DNA of 64,000 bases from the NCBI GenBank assembly GCA_017979445.1, contig CM030717.1, positions 21,253,288 through 21,317,287 of the forward strand, written 5' to 3'. The notes under the pieces are model-generated. The model saw only the letters and a list, made by a program, of their open reading frames with translations. It was not told the origin of the DNA and did not search any database. Source of the stretch: Akebia trifoliata (taxonomy: Eukaryota; Streptophyta; Magnoliopsida; Ranunculales; Lardizabalaceae). Positions 24,073 to 35,181 of this stretch are shown here, piece after piece (within the stretch, counting starts at the first letter, position 1; each line of letters starts with the position of its first letter). The position numbers were made by a program, and so were the translations under genes.

Positions 24073-25134
24073 TGATTAATCTCAAAATAATTATTTATCC
24101 TCACTTTTATCGGACATTTATCTTAGTTTTTATCACTTTTTTCTCTATATTAAGTTAATAATCATGTTAAGCCTCGAAATATCACATTACATATTTTTGT
24201 ATGCTAATTAGGCTTAATTGTACATAATAAATTGTATTTATCAGAAAACTATGATTGCGCGTGTTCACTGTGTAGATTAAAAACCAAACCATCAAATTGG
24301 GCCCCGAAATCGAAAACAACACATTGCATTTCAATTTAGAGGACTAAACAAGCCTCCTAATTGAACTTCAAGACCAAATCTTTCAATTTAATCATGACAC
24401 GATAAGCATTTAGCGCAATGCGATAAACCTCAATCAGAATGTCTTAAAATTTCTCGCGTGTGTTTCGCACATTATCGTATACATAATAGGGATGGTAGCT
24501 AAGTTTGTGTCCTTCTAGAGCATCGAATGGTTATAAATAGACTACGTTCTTAATGAGAAAAGGGTCATTCCTTCCTCCCTGTCTCTTCTCTTCCCTAATA
24601 TCCTTGGCATTTTCTCTTGTAATTTTCATTTAGAGGATAGTTTCCATTTTTTCAAGTTTTTGTAATTTCTCCAAGAAGAAGATAGTGTACTTTGGATACT
24701 TAACGAATACAAGTGCTAGTTGTACTACTTCCCCTTATTTCCTTGCAATAATCATGGGCTAGACTTCATCCATTACTAAGGAAGCCTAGGAGCATGTTTT
24801 TAGTACTGTATTTTTATTCTTTATCCTTCAATATTTCTTTTATGATTATAGGGTTCTCTTCAAGGCCTTGTCCAACTCTAATAGATCAAAGTTTTAGATG
24901 AATCCTTGCACCTTTTACGCTTAACTTAGATGTATTCTGCTTAGATTAGATCAAGATAAAATATGTTTAATTTAGATAATTGATAATAGGGACTTCACAC
25001 ATTAGTAAGTGAAAGAACCCTAACTCTTGTGTTATTCAAGCTCTCAAGCTTAATCTTTCAATCCAAGGAATTCATATCAAGCCCTTGGAGTTGAGTTAAA
25101 AGAATGATAGAACTTAGATGTCGTTTTAAATGCA
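24073..25134 (+). mobile_element. 3' LTR of copy iii, 3' truncated
   Basis: It aligns with 2534-4150 and has a TATA-like ttataaatag at 24531-24540. It stops at aaatgca (25134), where the first copy continues with agctctagg. From 25135 the sequence is minus-strand family A. Confidence 0.7.
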
Positions 25135-25568
25135 CGGGATCCACAAATCTCTCTTAAATTCCATGATGATGTAAATTCTTGAGGTTCTATATCTATTTTA
25201 ACATATACTACAGACTTGCATAAAAAAAAGGGAGGAATTCACACGAGCTTTATGAATTCCTATAGATTAGACAGTTTCTAACTATTTCAAAGGGATAATC
25301 TAAGCCTACATCCTAGTTCTTTGAAATTAAAACCGACTAGTTTAATCCCCAAAGTGAGAGGTGGTACATAATGCTTGAGCATGGACATTCTTAAATAAGA
25401 TATTCATTTTGAATAGATGTAGTATATCTCCCTAGTATAGTTGTAATACAACAAGGTACAACGGGACAAGATCTTGCTTAAGCACTGACCTTAATTAAGA
25501 AGTGCAATTGGTGCAACTCAAATTACCTTTTCCTATTGTGCTCGATGGGACTTAAGGTCAATTCTAAT
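25135..25568 (-). mobile_element. Family A copy v, left piece (leader to gag start), antisense
   Basis: It matches 5570-5960 of copy iv. It is interrupted at 25568/25569 by solo LTR D and continues at 63328. Carries the shared module at 25290-25530. Confidence 0.65.
25290..25530 (-). repeat. Shared leader module, copy 3 (family A copy v)
   Basis: This is the antisense copy, with phrases ttaagaagtgcaattggtgc and tgagaggtggtacataatgc. The dyad position is 25413-25427, where the stem has decayed (atagatgtagtatat). Confidence 0.65.
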
Positions 25569-25847
25569 TGTACTGATTTGAAAACTTTAATGCACATCTT
25601 GAAAAAAGAATTGAAGATTTTGACGTTGATTTAAAAGTATGGATCCTTAATTTCAAGTATTTCAAGTAACTAACTTCACCAATAGATTCAAAACGATCGA
25701 ATAACATACTTTAGACTATAAGCATGTTTTAATCACAAGTCAAATGAAAAAGTTATCAAATTCTTGATTTTCTTGTCAACTTTTACCCAATAGGTAAAAA
25801 GTTAATTTAGAGACATAATTTGAGCAAGCCGATTTCACCATTAGGTT
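25569..25847 (+). mobile_element. Solo LTR D, left part
   Basis: It begins TGTACTGATTTG after ctaat (25564-25568). The wording parallels the start of the element C LTR on its own strand (cTTTAATGCACATCTTG versus CAACTCATATCTC). The caccattaggtt at its end continues at 60628 (cgtgtcgaaaaatca), exactly where Ogre1 is inserted. The same stretch in element C is caccattaggtccacaacg. Confidence 0.75.
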
Positions 25848-26818
25848 TGTAGACACCCCAATTTGAACGAGCCTCTACTCGAAAGGACTCGAAAATAACA
25901 GTTTTTTAATAAAAATTGGTCAACGGGCCTCAAAAACCCGAATCCCTAAAATATGACATTTTATTAAAATTGAGGGCCTCTAAGACCCCCTATGGGTTTA
26001 GTGGGCCCACCCAAAAAGATTTGGTGTACCCCCACCTTCACTTCTCCGCTCTCAAAATCAAAAATACGGATTTTGCAATAAAAGTTGTCAATGGGCCTAA
26101 AAAGCCCAATTTGCCAACACGTGGCATTTTAATCAATCCAATGATTCTAAAAACCCCTAAATAGATAAATAAATATAAAATGAGACTTAGGATACCCACC
26201 ACTTTCCAAAACCTCACCACTCCACCTCCGAATCCGAAAAAATCCTAAGCCTATTCAAAAGCCCACGAACCCTCAACTCTCAAAAGTATATTTTCTCACC
26301 TTACCCACCTAACCTAAATTTAATCCCACATCACCTAAACCCTAAAACTTACTCACCCTCAAAAATCCATTAAAAAATGACCCTAACAATTCCAAATAAC
26401 ATAAAATCCTTCCTAAAACCCAAGCCCAACTCACCAAAGCCCATAAACTACTATCCATATCAAACCATATCCATAATCCATAACCCTAACCCACAAACCA
26501 TTATTCATATAAACCAATCACTCTCTTTATCATCAAATGTGACATATGTCATCACCCCATCTCACCTCCCTCATTCCACTACCTATCCCATCACTTTTTC
26601 TCTAAATATCATCTATCCATACATCAACCCATCACCTTTTCTCTAAAAAAATATATCTACTCCTATCAATCCATCACCCTCTCCTAACCTACCATCATCA
26701 TTCCCTACAAACCCATTTCTACAACCTAAACCTATATCCTTAATCTCAAATCAAACACTCTTTCTCTCTCATCAATTCATCTAAATCCCTAATCTCTATA
26801 CATCTTGCCACATGTCAC

Positions 26819-27995
26819 TGATGAGACTATCATTGTTCTTCTCACCAGAGTTAATATTAATCTTACTTTTACCTTACTTGTGGGACAAGTAGCGGATTGA
26901 ACCCAAGAGAAAGGAGGAATATAGTTAAACTAAGAGGATAAAATTCAAATTAACTAAAAGGAATTAAAACTATTTTTCTCTGTATTTTCGAACTTATAAG
27001 AAGATGTAAAATTGTTAGAAAATGAACTAAAGTAAATGATGTTGACGAGCAATTCCTAATCTCTAATCTTTTTATAACTCAATCATAAAGGTTTGGTGTT
27101 AGCTACTTAGATCGGAAAATTTAGCAAATGAAATCAAATAAGAGAATATAAACAAAGTAGAATTCCTTCAAAACTTTCTACTACTAATTATCTAGTTTAA
27201 ACATACTTTATCTTGATCTAATCTAGGTATAAAGTATCTTTAATAAGAATAAAAGGTACAAGAAATTTTAAAGAGAAATCATAAGCATTTTAGATAAAAG
27301 AAAGACATGAAATTAGAAACAACACAAAAACTTGCTCTAGGCTTTTCCACTCTCCAATGGAAGGGAACTTAGCCTAATGTCATTGCAAAAGAGGAAAGAT
27401 AAGAGATGAAAGAGCTTTTCTTCATTTCATGGAGAAACTTATAACTTCTTCTTCTTCTATTTCTTACAAGACTATTTAGCTGAAATAAAATGACTAGAAG
27501 ATGAAAATACAAAAAATAAGAGAATAGACTAAAAGCCTTAGATTAAAGGAGTCTTGGATAAGAGAACCAAGAGGGGACGGAGAGAGCTTCTAGAGATTGA
27601 AGCTCTATTTATAGAAAAAAAATGTGTGTAGAAGAGTCTAAAAGTAGCCTCCACTTTTCTTTGCACAAAAAGACAAAAGATGAGAACATTAGTTAAGGAT
27701 TAGGGCATTCCAAAGGATTAGGACATTCCAAAGTGTTAGGGCATTCCAAAGTAGGCCCAAATGCTTTTGCCTTAATATTTTGATTCCAAAATGTTGATTT
27801 TCTGCACAAGAAACACACGTAATTAGATTTATCTAGTAAACGAATTTATTTATGTAGAATTAAACCTAATTAACATACAACATGGTGTTTCGACGTTTAA
27901 AGTGATTATTACCTTCATACGGGGAAATAGGAACAAAAATCCAGATAAATGTCTGGAAAATATGCATATAATTGAGTGTTTCTAAATACTCATCA
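26819..27995 (-). mobile_element. Solo LTR of a family A relative in the Ogre1 LTR
   Basis: It has ends TGATGAG and CTCATCA and the perfect target duplication gtcac (26814-26818 and 27996-28000). The 3' LTR of Ogre1 shows the empty site (near 59405). On the minus strand it reads like family A LTRs (gataaatct and atctagataatt phrases; ctttatcttgatctaatct on the plus strand). A TATA-like tctataaatagag lies at about 27602-27614 on the minus strand. Length 1177 bp. No internal sequence. Confidence 0.9.
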
Positions 27996-28282
27996 GTCAC
28001 TATCTCCCTCACCCTCTTACACCCTCTATTCTCTTAAATCAAATACCACTCAATCAATCAACCACTCTTTTAAATACCCATCATCTCACCTAACCAAATA
28101 CTCCACTCAAATGGATTGGGTAAGATTCAAACTATTTAGATAAAAAAACTACCCATTTACCTTCATTACACAACTACCTTCCTTTCCACTCTAAATTTCA
28201 TATCCCCACCTTCAAAACCTATGTAATTCTCTACTCTCCCAAGAATTCACCCTACTATATCTCTAAAGTAACCCCTAAACAT

Positions 28283-28291
28283 CTATAAATA
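28283..28291 (+). promoter_or_regulatory. TATA box, Ogre1 5' LTR, first copy
   Basis: The motif ctataaata precedes a C-rich stretch; it has an exact counterpart in the 3' LTR. Confidence 0.6.
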
Positions 28292-28515
28292 CCCCCATCC
28301 TCTTCCCAAAAATGGTGACTAATTCTCTCATCAAGTCTTACACAAAAAAAGAAAAAAAATCTACTCTCAACTCATCTTTATTCTCTACTTTCTTCTAGTT
28401 CATTCTCAAACTTCTCACATTACTCTAAAGTTCATAGTCATATTTTACTAAGGACTCAAATAAGAAGACATAGAAGAATTCACCCCACTATATCTCCAAA
28501 GTAACCCTTAAACAT

Positions 28516-28524
28516 CTATAAATA
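28516..28524 (+). promoter_or_regulatory. TATA box, Ogre1 5' LTR, second copy
   Basis: This is the second copy of the motif, made by the 233 bp duplication, 233 bases downstream of the first. Confidence 0.6.
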
Positions 28525-29436
28525 GCCCCCCCTCTTCCCAAAAATGGTGATTAATTCTCTCATCAAGTCTTATATAAAAAAAGAACAAAAACTACTCTCA
28601 ACTCATCTTTATTCTCTACTCTCTTCTAGTTACCTCTTAACCTTCTCACATTACTCTAAAGTTCATAGTCATATTTTACTAAGGACTCAAATAAGAAGAC
28701 ATATAAGAAGAAGAAGGAAGAAAAGAAAAAAGACATTAAGGGTTTAAGGTAGGACATACCCCCTTCTCTCCCCCCTCTCTATTTTCCCTTTCTACCTCCC
28801 CTCTAACTTCTTTTTAATTTTTCTTTTAGAAAACTTCTAAGATTTGATGTTCCCCCTCCCCTATCTCTGGTAGATTGGACTTCGGTTCCATTTAAAGTAT
28901 AGGGGTTGTAACCACCTTCAAAAATAAAATCATTTTAAAATCCTCAAATCCTTTCGTGGCAATCGGCATTCGGATTCTTCTCGACTCATGAGAATGGATC
29001 CGTAATCAAAGCCAACACTTTTCAAAAATATGACTTCCAAGGCTAATGTCCAATAGGATCATCTCCTTTGATGAGATGATCCTTACGAGCTAATGCCAAT
29101 AGTAAATCCCTACTTAGGGTACAAGTTATCGACATGTGGTACTTTATTATATTCACAATTTTTTAATCAAAATGATTGAGTTGAGTTGATGTTACCACCA
29201 CTTGGTGGAGAGAAAAGGGTGTCTAACACCTTCCCTTTTCTCCAATCAAATTGCTTACTCCGATCTCAAGGTTAAATTGATATCTTATCCATCGAGAGTC
29301 ACTAAACACCAAAATGGCAACTTTTCTAAAAATGAATATTGGGTGACCATTCACACCTTTTTAAAAATATGAATGGTGGCAACTTCAATCTTTCATAGAA
29401 GTTATAATCATGATTGAAAATCACGTATCTACAGCT

Positions 29437-29455
29437 TAAGGACTCCACTAAGAAA
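29437..29455 (+). other. tRNA-Arg primer binding site of Ogre1, degenerate
   Basis: The sequence taaggactccactaagaaa matches the intact site of Ogre2 (tggcgactccactggggac) at 13 of 19 positions, starting four bases after the LTR. Four of the six changes are G to A, as expected from deamination of methylated cytosine on the other strand. Confidence 0.7.
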
Positions 29456-32033
29456 GAAGGCTCTACCCTCGTGTCAACTCGGCAATTTTGAAAAAAAAAA
29501 TACAAAATACAAAATACTTATATTTGCAAGCTAACAATGTTTGTTGTTTATATATATATTTTAGCGCATGACATGTAATGTTTACTTACTTACTTTTGTT
29601 TATTTGCTAGCTAAGATTGTTTGTTGTGTTTATTGTCAAGGTGTGTTTCTTTTTCTTTATTTATTCTCCTGGGTAAAAAGGTGAAATTCAATTTTTCTTT
29701 CATTCTCCGGTTTTTAGTCATGCATATCATCGAAAAACAAAAAAAAATGAAAAAAATATTTTTTTTATTAGCTTATGCCAAAAATCAGAAGCAATGTACC
29801 TTTAGTTTGGATTAACAAACTTAAAAATAAAAAATAAAAATAGAAAAATAAAAACGTATGTTTTGCCAATTAGACAGCAGAACTTAAACTGACTGTACTT
29901 TCTGGTTCGATCTCTGATTAATTATTATAGTGTATCAATTTGAAGTATAACAAAATTTTCTTTCAAATGTGACAAAGTCAATGAGATTTTGATAAGTCAG
30001 AATCAGTTTTTGAGTTTGTTTACTATAATTTCTACTAACATTTCTGTTCTGTCATTTTCGTATTTATTTTTTATCCTAGACAGCATAACTTAAACTGACT
30101 ATTATAGTATATTGATTTGGGGTAGAACGAAATTTTCTTTCAAATGTGACATAGTCAGCAAGATTTTGATAAGTCAGAATCAGTTTTTGAGTTCGTTTAC
30201 TATCATTTCTACTAATATTTATGCTCTGCTCCTTATAGGGATACAAAATGAGTAAAAAAAATAAAAAAAATTTGTGGCCCAAGCCAAAAATCAAAGGCAA
30301 TGTGCCTCAAAAAAAAAAAATTTGCTCATTTTGTTTCTTACGTCAGTCCTGACAACTTTCCTCTTGGATTTTATTTTTCTTTTGAGTTTTAAGACTTAAA
30401 AATAATCAAATATATCACTTTTTCGTTAAACTTAGGGTGTACCACTCGTCACTTTTTGTTTGATCAAAACTGAAAATTCAAAAATTCAAAAAAAAAAACA
30501 TATCTCCATCTCAACAATTATCATTCTATCCTCGAGTCAATATTTGTTAAATGCTTGATTTTGTTTGGGTCACCCAAAGCGATCATCAGTTGGACCATAA
30601 ATAAAAAAAAGAAGTCCTTTTGTTTTAGTTCATTCATTTTTTTTAATTTTAAAAATTAAAAAAATTGAAAAAAAATGGATTTTTTTTTGTGATTGGTCAA
30701 TGCTTAATTATGGATATGCTATCTTTGTTGATTAATTATCTGAAATACCATGGTCTCTATAGATATATTTTCAATGTGCTTACTTGATCTTAATGTTGAT
30801 GTGATGGATTTTGTATTCTTTGATTTATGTGACATCCATATATTGATGGTTTGATTGTTTGATTTGGCCCATGAGTCCATTCATCTAGAAAATGCCCCGG
30901 GCACACCCCATCCTATTTGTACATACCTCTAATACATTTACTTTATTGCATTGCATGCTTACATGTTTCTATAGCCAACGTGGCACTAGTGCGTGGCTCG
31001 ATCTCCTTGGAGATGAGACGTCATTCATGAAAACGACAACTCCAGTCCGTACCTTAAGGTATATAAAACTGGGGCATTAGTACCGTTTGATCAGGTGATT
31101 CTGAAACATATATCGATGCACCTATGCTGGAGAGACCTGAGCCTTTGTCTTATTGTAAGCTGCACAGTCGCATGTCCCGATTGCCAACGTAGTACTAGTA
31201 CATGGTTGGTCCCCTCACGGGATGCTAAAATCATTTATGAAAGTAACAATCCTAAACTCGTACCTATAAGGTATATCAAAGTAATCTAAGTTCACCAATT
31301 GCACTTCTTGATCAAAATCAGTGTCTAAGCGAGATCCTACCCTACTGTACTACAGTACTAGGGTGATAGACGACGTCTATTATAGACTAGAGGTGACTTA
31401 AGAGTGCCCTTGCTCAGTAATGTGCACCACTTCGAAACTAGGGATTAAATTAGCTATTTTTGACTTCAGATATTTGAGTTGGAGTCATAGATTATCACCT
31501 ATACGGTATATCAAATCAAGTCACCACGTACCATCTGATTGAGTACGTTCGAGAGGTATATAGGTGCACTTGAGTAAGGATGGCCAGATAAATTGCATTG
31601 CACATAGTACACCTAGAGTCTAGAAACCTCCTCATAGGTCACAACTTGAACTTATCGTGGGTATTTCTGGGTTGCTTTTTGGAAATGGATATTACAAATT
31701 GTTGAGATTATGAAGTTACAGTTTTGTGCTCAAGATAATCAAACTATTTGTTTAACCTGATTCAAAGCTATTATATCAATGGGTGTACCAACCCAATAAA
31801 GAATCCATTTTAAATATGACAGTGATTCATAATGACCCAGTTCATTTCAATTTAACGATCATGCTGGGCCGGACCATTTAAGTCAAAATGGCATTCAAGT
31901 TTTTTTTTCCTCTAATTAGGGTCCCAACCCATTTCAAAAGAAGAAAAATATTTTTCAAAAGAAAAGAAAAGAACAAATGATTTACAAAAAATTTATTGTT
32001 GCAAAAAAAATGACTTACAAAGCTATGTTTTAC
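29456..32033 (+). mobile_element. Ogre1 leader (5' UTR)
   Basis: This long untranslated region has A/T-rich sequence, an imperfect repeat of about 185 bp (29870-30060 and 30070-30245), and a conserved block at about 30510-31660 that aligns with 37975-39060 of Ogre2 (for example gccaacgtggcactagtgcg in both). It contains module copy 4. No ORF is conserved. Confidence 0.7.
31295..31500 (+). repeat. Shared leader module, copy 4 (Ogre1, before ORF1)
   Basis: It begins caccaattgcacttcttgat and includes the dyad atagac-gac-gtctat at 31366-31380, then gcccttgctcagtaatgtgc. A gtactacagtac palindrome lies just before the dyad. Confidence 0.8.
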
Positions 32034-33214
32034 ATGGACTTTGAAAATGTACTGAGATACCCTTTTGTGTCAACTCAAAATGCTAGCTGCATGCAATAAC
32101 CCAATCGATCAGTTGGTCAAAACAACCATCATGGGGATGCACATCATAGAGAAAATCAACTTTGAAAAATTCACGTTGAGATATGCCCTTTACTTCTACG
32201 AGTTTGAGATAGATTGGAACCTTTTACGCGCTATAGCTAAGCGTTGGAACCCTTATCTTCATATCTTCCACATTTGGCATATGCACTTGTGTCCTACTCA
32301 TGAAGATTATTGTGGCATCATGGGGATATCTACTTCAGATCCTCTAGTGAGGCCTTCAGTGAAGATAGGATATTCTGGTAACCTCGCCACAGGCCTAAAC
32401 ATTTCAAAAGAAGAATCCAAAGCCCTAATCCATAACGGGAAATTGGATTTAGTTCCTTTATTAAGTCCATACCGCTCCCGCAGGCATCCCATCAATGTAA
32501 AACCAGAAGCCTGACAAGTCACTAGAGACTATCGATTGTGTTTAGGAATCTTAACCTAATATATACTGACCTCCAAAAGTGATGGTCAAACTGTCTTTGA
32601 GTCCTTCATGCACATAGTTTCCCAACTCTCAAGAAAAGTCAACCCTATACCTCTCATTCTAGTTGAAACCTTCTCAAGTCTAGATGTCATAAAAAAAAGG
32701 TGAGGGAAGAGGTTTCAAAGGAAGCCCTCACCTATTTTATATGTGGCTTTACGTTCGTCTTAAAATTGTGGACATTCCTTTCACCATCGAGTATAGGCCA
32801 GAGCACTTTTTCAAAAGTAACATGTTAGTGCGTTACAACTCAATCAAGGCTTGGAGTAAATGGTTGGATTCTCGCCTTGCCTGTTATATTGGTTTGAGAT
32901 GCCCTTGGTGGATGGTTGACTACCCTATTCTAGGTATCAAAGGATCCTATTATGTCCGTTTGATCGGGCTGAAAGAGACATTTTTTTACAAACCTGACTT
33001 GATCCCAAAATAATACGGAATGCCTATAGAGTTTTCGCTGCCTCAACACAAAGATTTTGTTCCTTCCGAACCATTGATTGAAAAGTTAGTGCATCTCATT
33101 GAGAAGACTTGGAACAAGAGCACCTTAAGATATCGAGATGGACCAGTAGAGTTCAAAGAGCCAGTCGTTAGAACCAAGAGAAGCAAGCCTAATAGTCTAA
33201 GTCAGAATTATTGA
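32034..33214 (+). pseudogene. Ogre ORF1 (extra protein upstream of gag), decayed
   Basis: This is the additional ORF that Ogre elements carry 5' of gag, related to the plant DUF7745-type domain; its function is unknown. An ATG is at 32034, but the best frame is open at 32065-32514 and shows EKFTLRYALYF, then EIDWNLLRAIAKRWNP and LCPTHEDYCGIMGI, matching the family pattern in which a D-W-x-L-L helix is followed by an F-W/W-N-P and a P-T-x-E-Y motif. After stops and frame changes it continues at 32741-33013 (FTIEYRPEHFFKSN, then KAWSKWLDS) and 33020-33214, ending in a basic tail (RTKRSKPNS). It has at least three breaks and cannot give a full protein. Confidence 0.75.
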
Positions 33215-33403
33215 AAGTTGTTATTCAATGAAAATCTTATTTGTCAATAATTTCAATAGTTCAATAAAATTATTTTCCTTTATTTTCTTTGTGAATAATC
33301 ATTGCATAAATAAATTATTTAATGGGTTGGTGTACAAAATTCAATAAAATCTCAAGATTCATTAAAATGTTATCAAGGGGGTAACACTGGAATTGATAAT
33401 CTA

Positions 33404-33625
33404 CCTCAAATGGGTCCACGACCCATGTCCGCTTCAAACGGGTCCACGACCAATATCCACCTCAAATGGGTCCACGTCCTATATCCATTCAAACCGTGTC
33501 CACGACCCATGTCCACTCAAACTAGGGTCATGACCTGTGTCCACTCAAACCAGGTCTACGATCCATATCCATTCGAATTAGGTCCACAACCCATATCCGA
33601 TTTCCAATCAAGTCCATGATCCATT
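33404..33625 (+). repeat. 28-30 bp tandem repeat after ORF1
   Basis: There are about eight imperfect units of the type caaatgggtccacgaccca-tatccact. The 69-codon ORF across it is a by-product of the repeat. Confidence 0.8.
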
Positions 33626-33749
33626 AGTGATCTAACAAGGATGACAACCGATCAAACAACTAAAATGAATTCAATCTTTTTCCAATAAAATATTATTTCA
33701 AAAAAAAAAAAGAATATTTAAAAGCACTAATTGTAGTCATTGATCAAAG

Positions 33750-33905
33750 TTAGTGCCTCAAAAGATTTTGCCCTATTGATACGAGGGGGATAGACTACGT
33801 CTATTCAAGGAAATGAGATGATTTAAGAGTGCCCCATGCACCACCTCTTCCTTGGGGATCTGGCTGACTGGTATTGATTTCAGATAACTGAATTGGGGGT
33901 TAACA
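33750..33905 (+). repeat. Shared leader module, copy 5 (Ogre1, after ORF1)
   Basis: It has the core gggggatagactacgtctat, with the dyad at 33790-33804, followed by a shortened tail (gtgccccatgcaccacctc, gataactgaattgggg). It is a second copy within the same element, on the other side of ORF1. Confidence 0.75.
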
Positions 33906-33954
33906 AAAAAAGATATTTTTCCAACTCAACTTGTTTTCATTAATTTACTTGTAC

Positions 33955-34870
33955 AAAATGTCATACCGACTCCGTATCGATGCCAGCTTCGTGTTGATGT
34001 AATCTTTTTTTTTCAAAATATTTTACCGACTCCGTGTCGATGCCAGCTCCGTGCTGATAAAATTATTTTTTCAAAATAATTTACCGAGTCCATATCAATG
34101 CCAGCTCCGTACTGATGTAATTACTTTTTCAAAATATTTTACTGACTCCGTATCGATGCCTGCTCCGTATTGATGTAATCTTCTTTTTTCAAAATGACTT
34201 ACCGACTCTGCGTTGATGCCAGTTCCATGCTAATGAAATTACTTTTTCAAAATGTTTTACTGACTCTATATCAATGCCAGCTCCATGCTGATGTAATTTT
34301 TTTTTCCAAAATATTTTATCAACTCCGTGTCGATGCCAGCTTCGTGTTGAGATAATTATTTTTTCAAAATATTTTATCGACTCCGTGTCGATGCTAGCTC
34401 TGTGTTGATAAATCTATTTTTTTTAACTTTTTACCAACTCCATGTCGATGACAGCTCTGCGCTGATGCAACTCTCTCTTCAAAATATGTTACCGACTCCA
34501 TGTTGATGCCAGCTCCGTGCTGATGAAATTACTTTTTCAAAATGTTTTACTAACCTAGGGTCAATGCCAGCTCCGTGCTGATGAAATTTACTTTTCAAAA
34601 TATTTTACCAACTTCGTATCGATGGCAGCTCCGTACAAATGTAACTACTTTTTCAAAATATTTTATCGATTTCGTGCGATGCCAACTCCGTGTTGAAGCC
34701 AGCTCTGTGCTGAAGCTAACTCTTTGTTGATGCCAGTTCCGTACTGATGAAATTCTTTTCCAAACCCAGCTCCGTGCTAATGTAATCATTTTTAAAAACA
34801 CACAATCCATCTCCGTGCTGATGCCAGCTCTGTGTTGATACTGGCTCTACGTCGAGAAAATCATTTTCCT
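33955..34870 (+). repeat. About 58-60 bp tandem repeat between ORF1 and gag of Ogre1
   Basis: There are some 14-15 units of the type accgactccgtatcgatg-ccagctccgtgctgatg followed by a ttttcaaaatatttta spacer. Units in the last 200 bp are shorter and mixed. The antisense ORFs at 34595-34810 and 34716-35219 read through it and are artefacts. Confidence 0.85.
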
Positions 34871-34977
34871 TTAAAATTCGTTTACTTATAATAAATAACT
34901 TGACCCATCCTAATAAAAATTTCATATATTTTCTTTTTGTAAACAAGATACTAACGCTTGGTCTTTTGTACCTACAG

Positions 34978-35181
34978 GTGGCCAAACGAAAGAAATACAA
35001 ATAGTTAGAGGTACCTCCATACTTCCTTAGATTATCAACCATTACCATAAGCACTTTTGAAGCAGCATAGCCTACAACAGCCGAAACATCAGAGGTTGAT
35101 ACAAGGATAGCAGTATTATTGAAAACAATTGACAGGTAAAAAAAGAGTTGAGTGTCGTGTTTGCCAACGCCAGTATCATAT
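34978..35181 (+). pseudogene. gag: Gag of Ogre1, N-terminal part, split by Ogre2
   Basis: The frame starts at gtg gcc aaa cga (probably once ATG) and reads AKRKKYK, then LEVPPYFLRLS and TSEVDTRIAVLLKTIDR, with five stops. It runs into the CATAT target site of Ogre2 at 35177-35181 and resumes in frame at 45985 (RLRQYSTMHQDQTRTYL). Together with 45985-47440 it is the capsid/nucleocapsid precursor of Ogre1. Confidence 0.6.

Larger units (their letters stand above)
19444..25134 (+). mobile_element. Family A copy iii: nearly complete pol-less Athila-like element
   Basis: 5' LTR (19444-20345), tRNA-Asp primer site, leader with shared module, gag-position ORF remnant, long non-coding 3' part with two gggaggcaacccac-type phrases (22670-22780), polypurine tract and 3' LTR (24073-25134). 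The internal region is about 3.7 kb and contains no RT or integrase, so it is a large non-autonomous derivative. The primer site and the 3' phrase point to the Athila lineage. The 3' LTR is cut at 25134, so no target duplication can be tested. Confidence 0.7.
28241..28706 (+). repeat. 233 bp tandem duplication with two TATA boxes
   Basis: The unit 28241-28473 is repeated at 28474-28706 with few differences. Each unit contains ctataaata (28283-28291 and 28516-28524) and the following pyrimidine-rich start region. The 3' LTR has one copy only (TATA at 59702-59710). Confidence 0.9.
25848..29433 (+). mobile_element. 5' LTR of Ogre1
   Basis: It spans TGTAGACACCCC to TCTACA. It carries a solo LTR (26819-27995) and a 233 bp tandem duplication of the promoter region; without these it is about 2.2 kb, like the 3' LTR at 58369-60622. 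The 5' third is rich in short C/A runs (acccac, catcacc) that give meaningless open frames. Confidence 0.9.

Noticed and set aside
26377..26646. ORF rich in N, P, S, H and I in the Ogre1 LTR
   Set aside because: It is a low-complexity frame in C/A/T-rich U3 sequence; the similar frame at 59036-59344 in the other LTR is broken differently and reads repeat.
30892..31289. Two ORFs with similar CYSQRGTSAWL / CQRSTSTWL text in the Ogre1 leader
   Set aside because: The likeness comes from an internal repeat in the leader (gccaacgtggcactagtgcg type), also present in Ogre2 at 38328-38543; the frames are not kept over any length.
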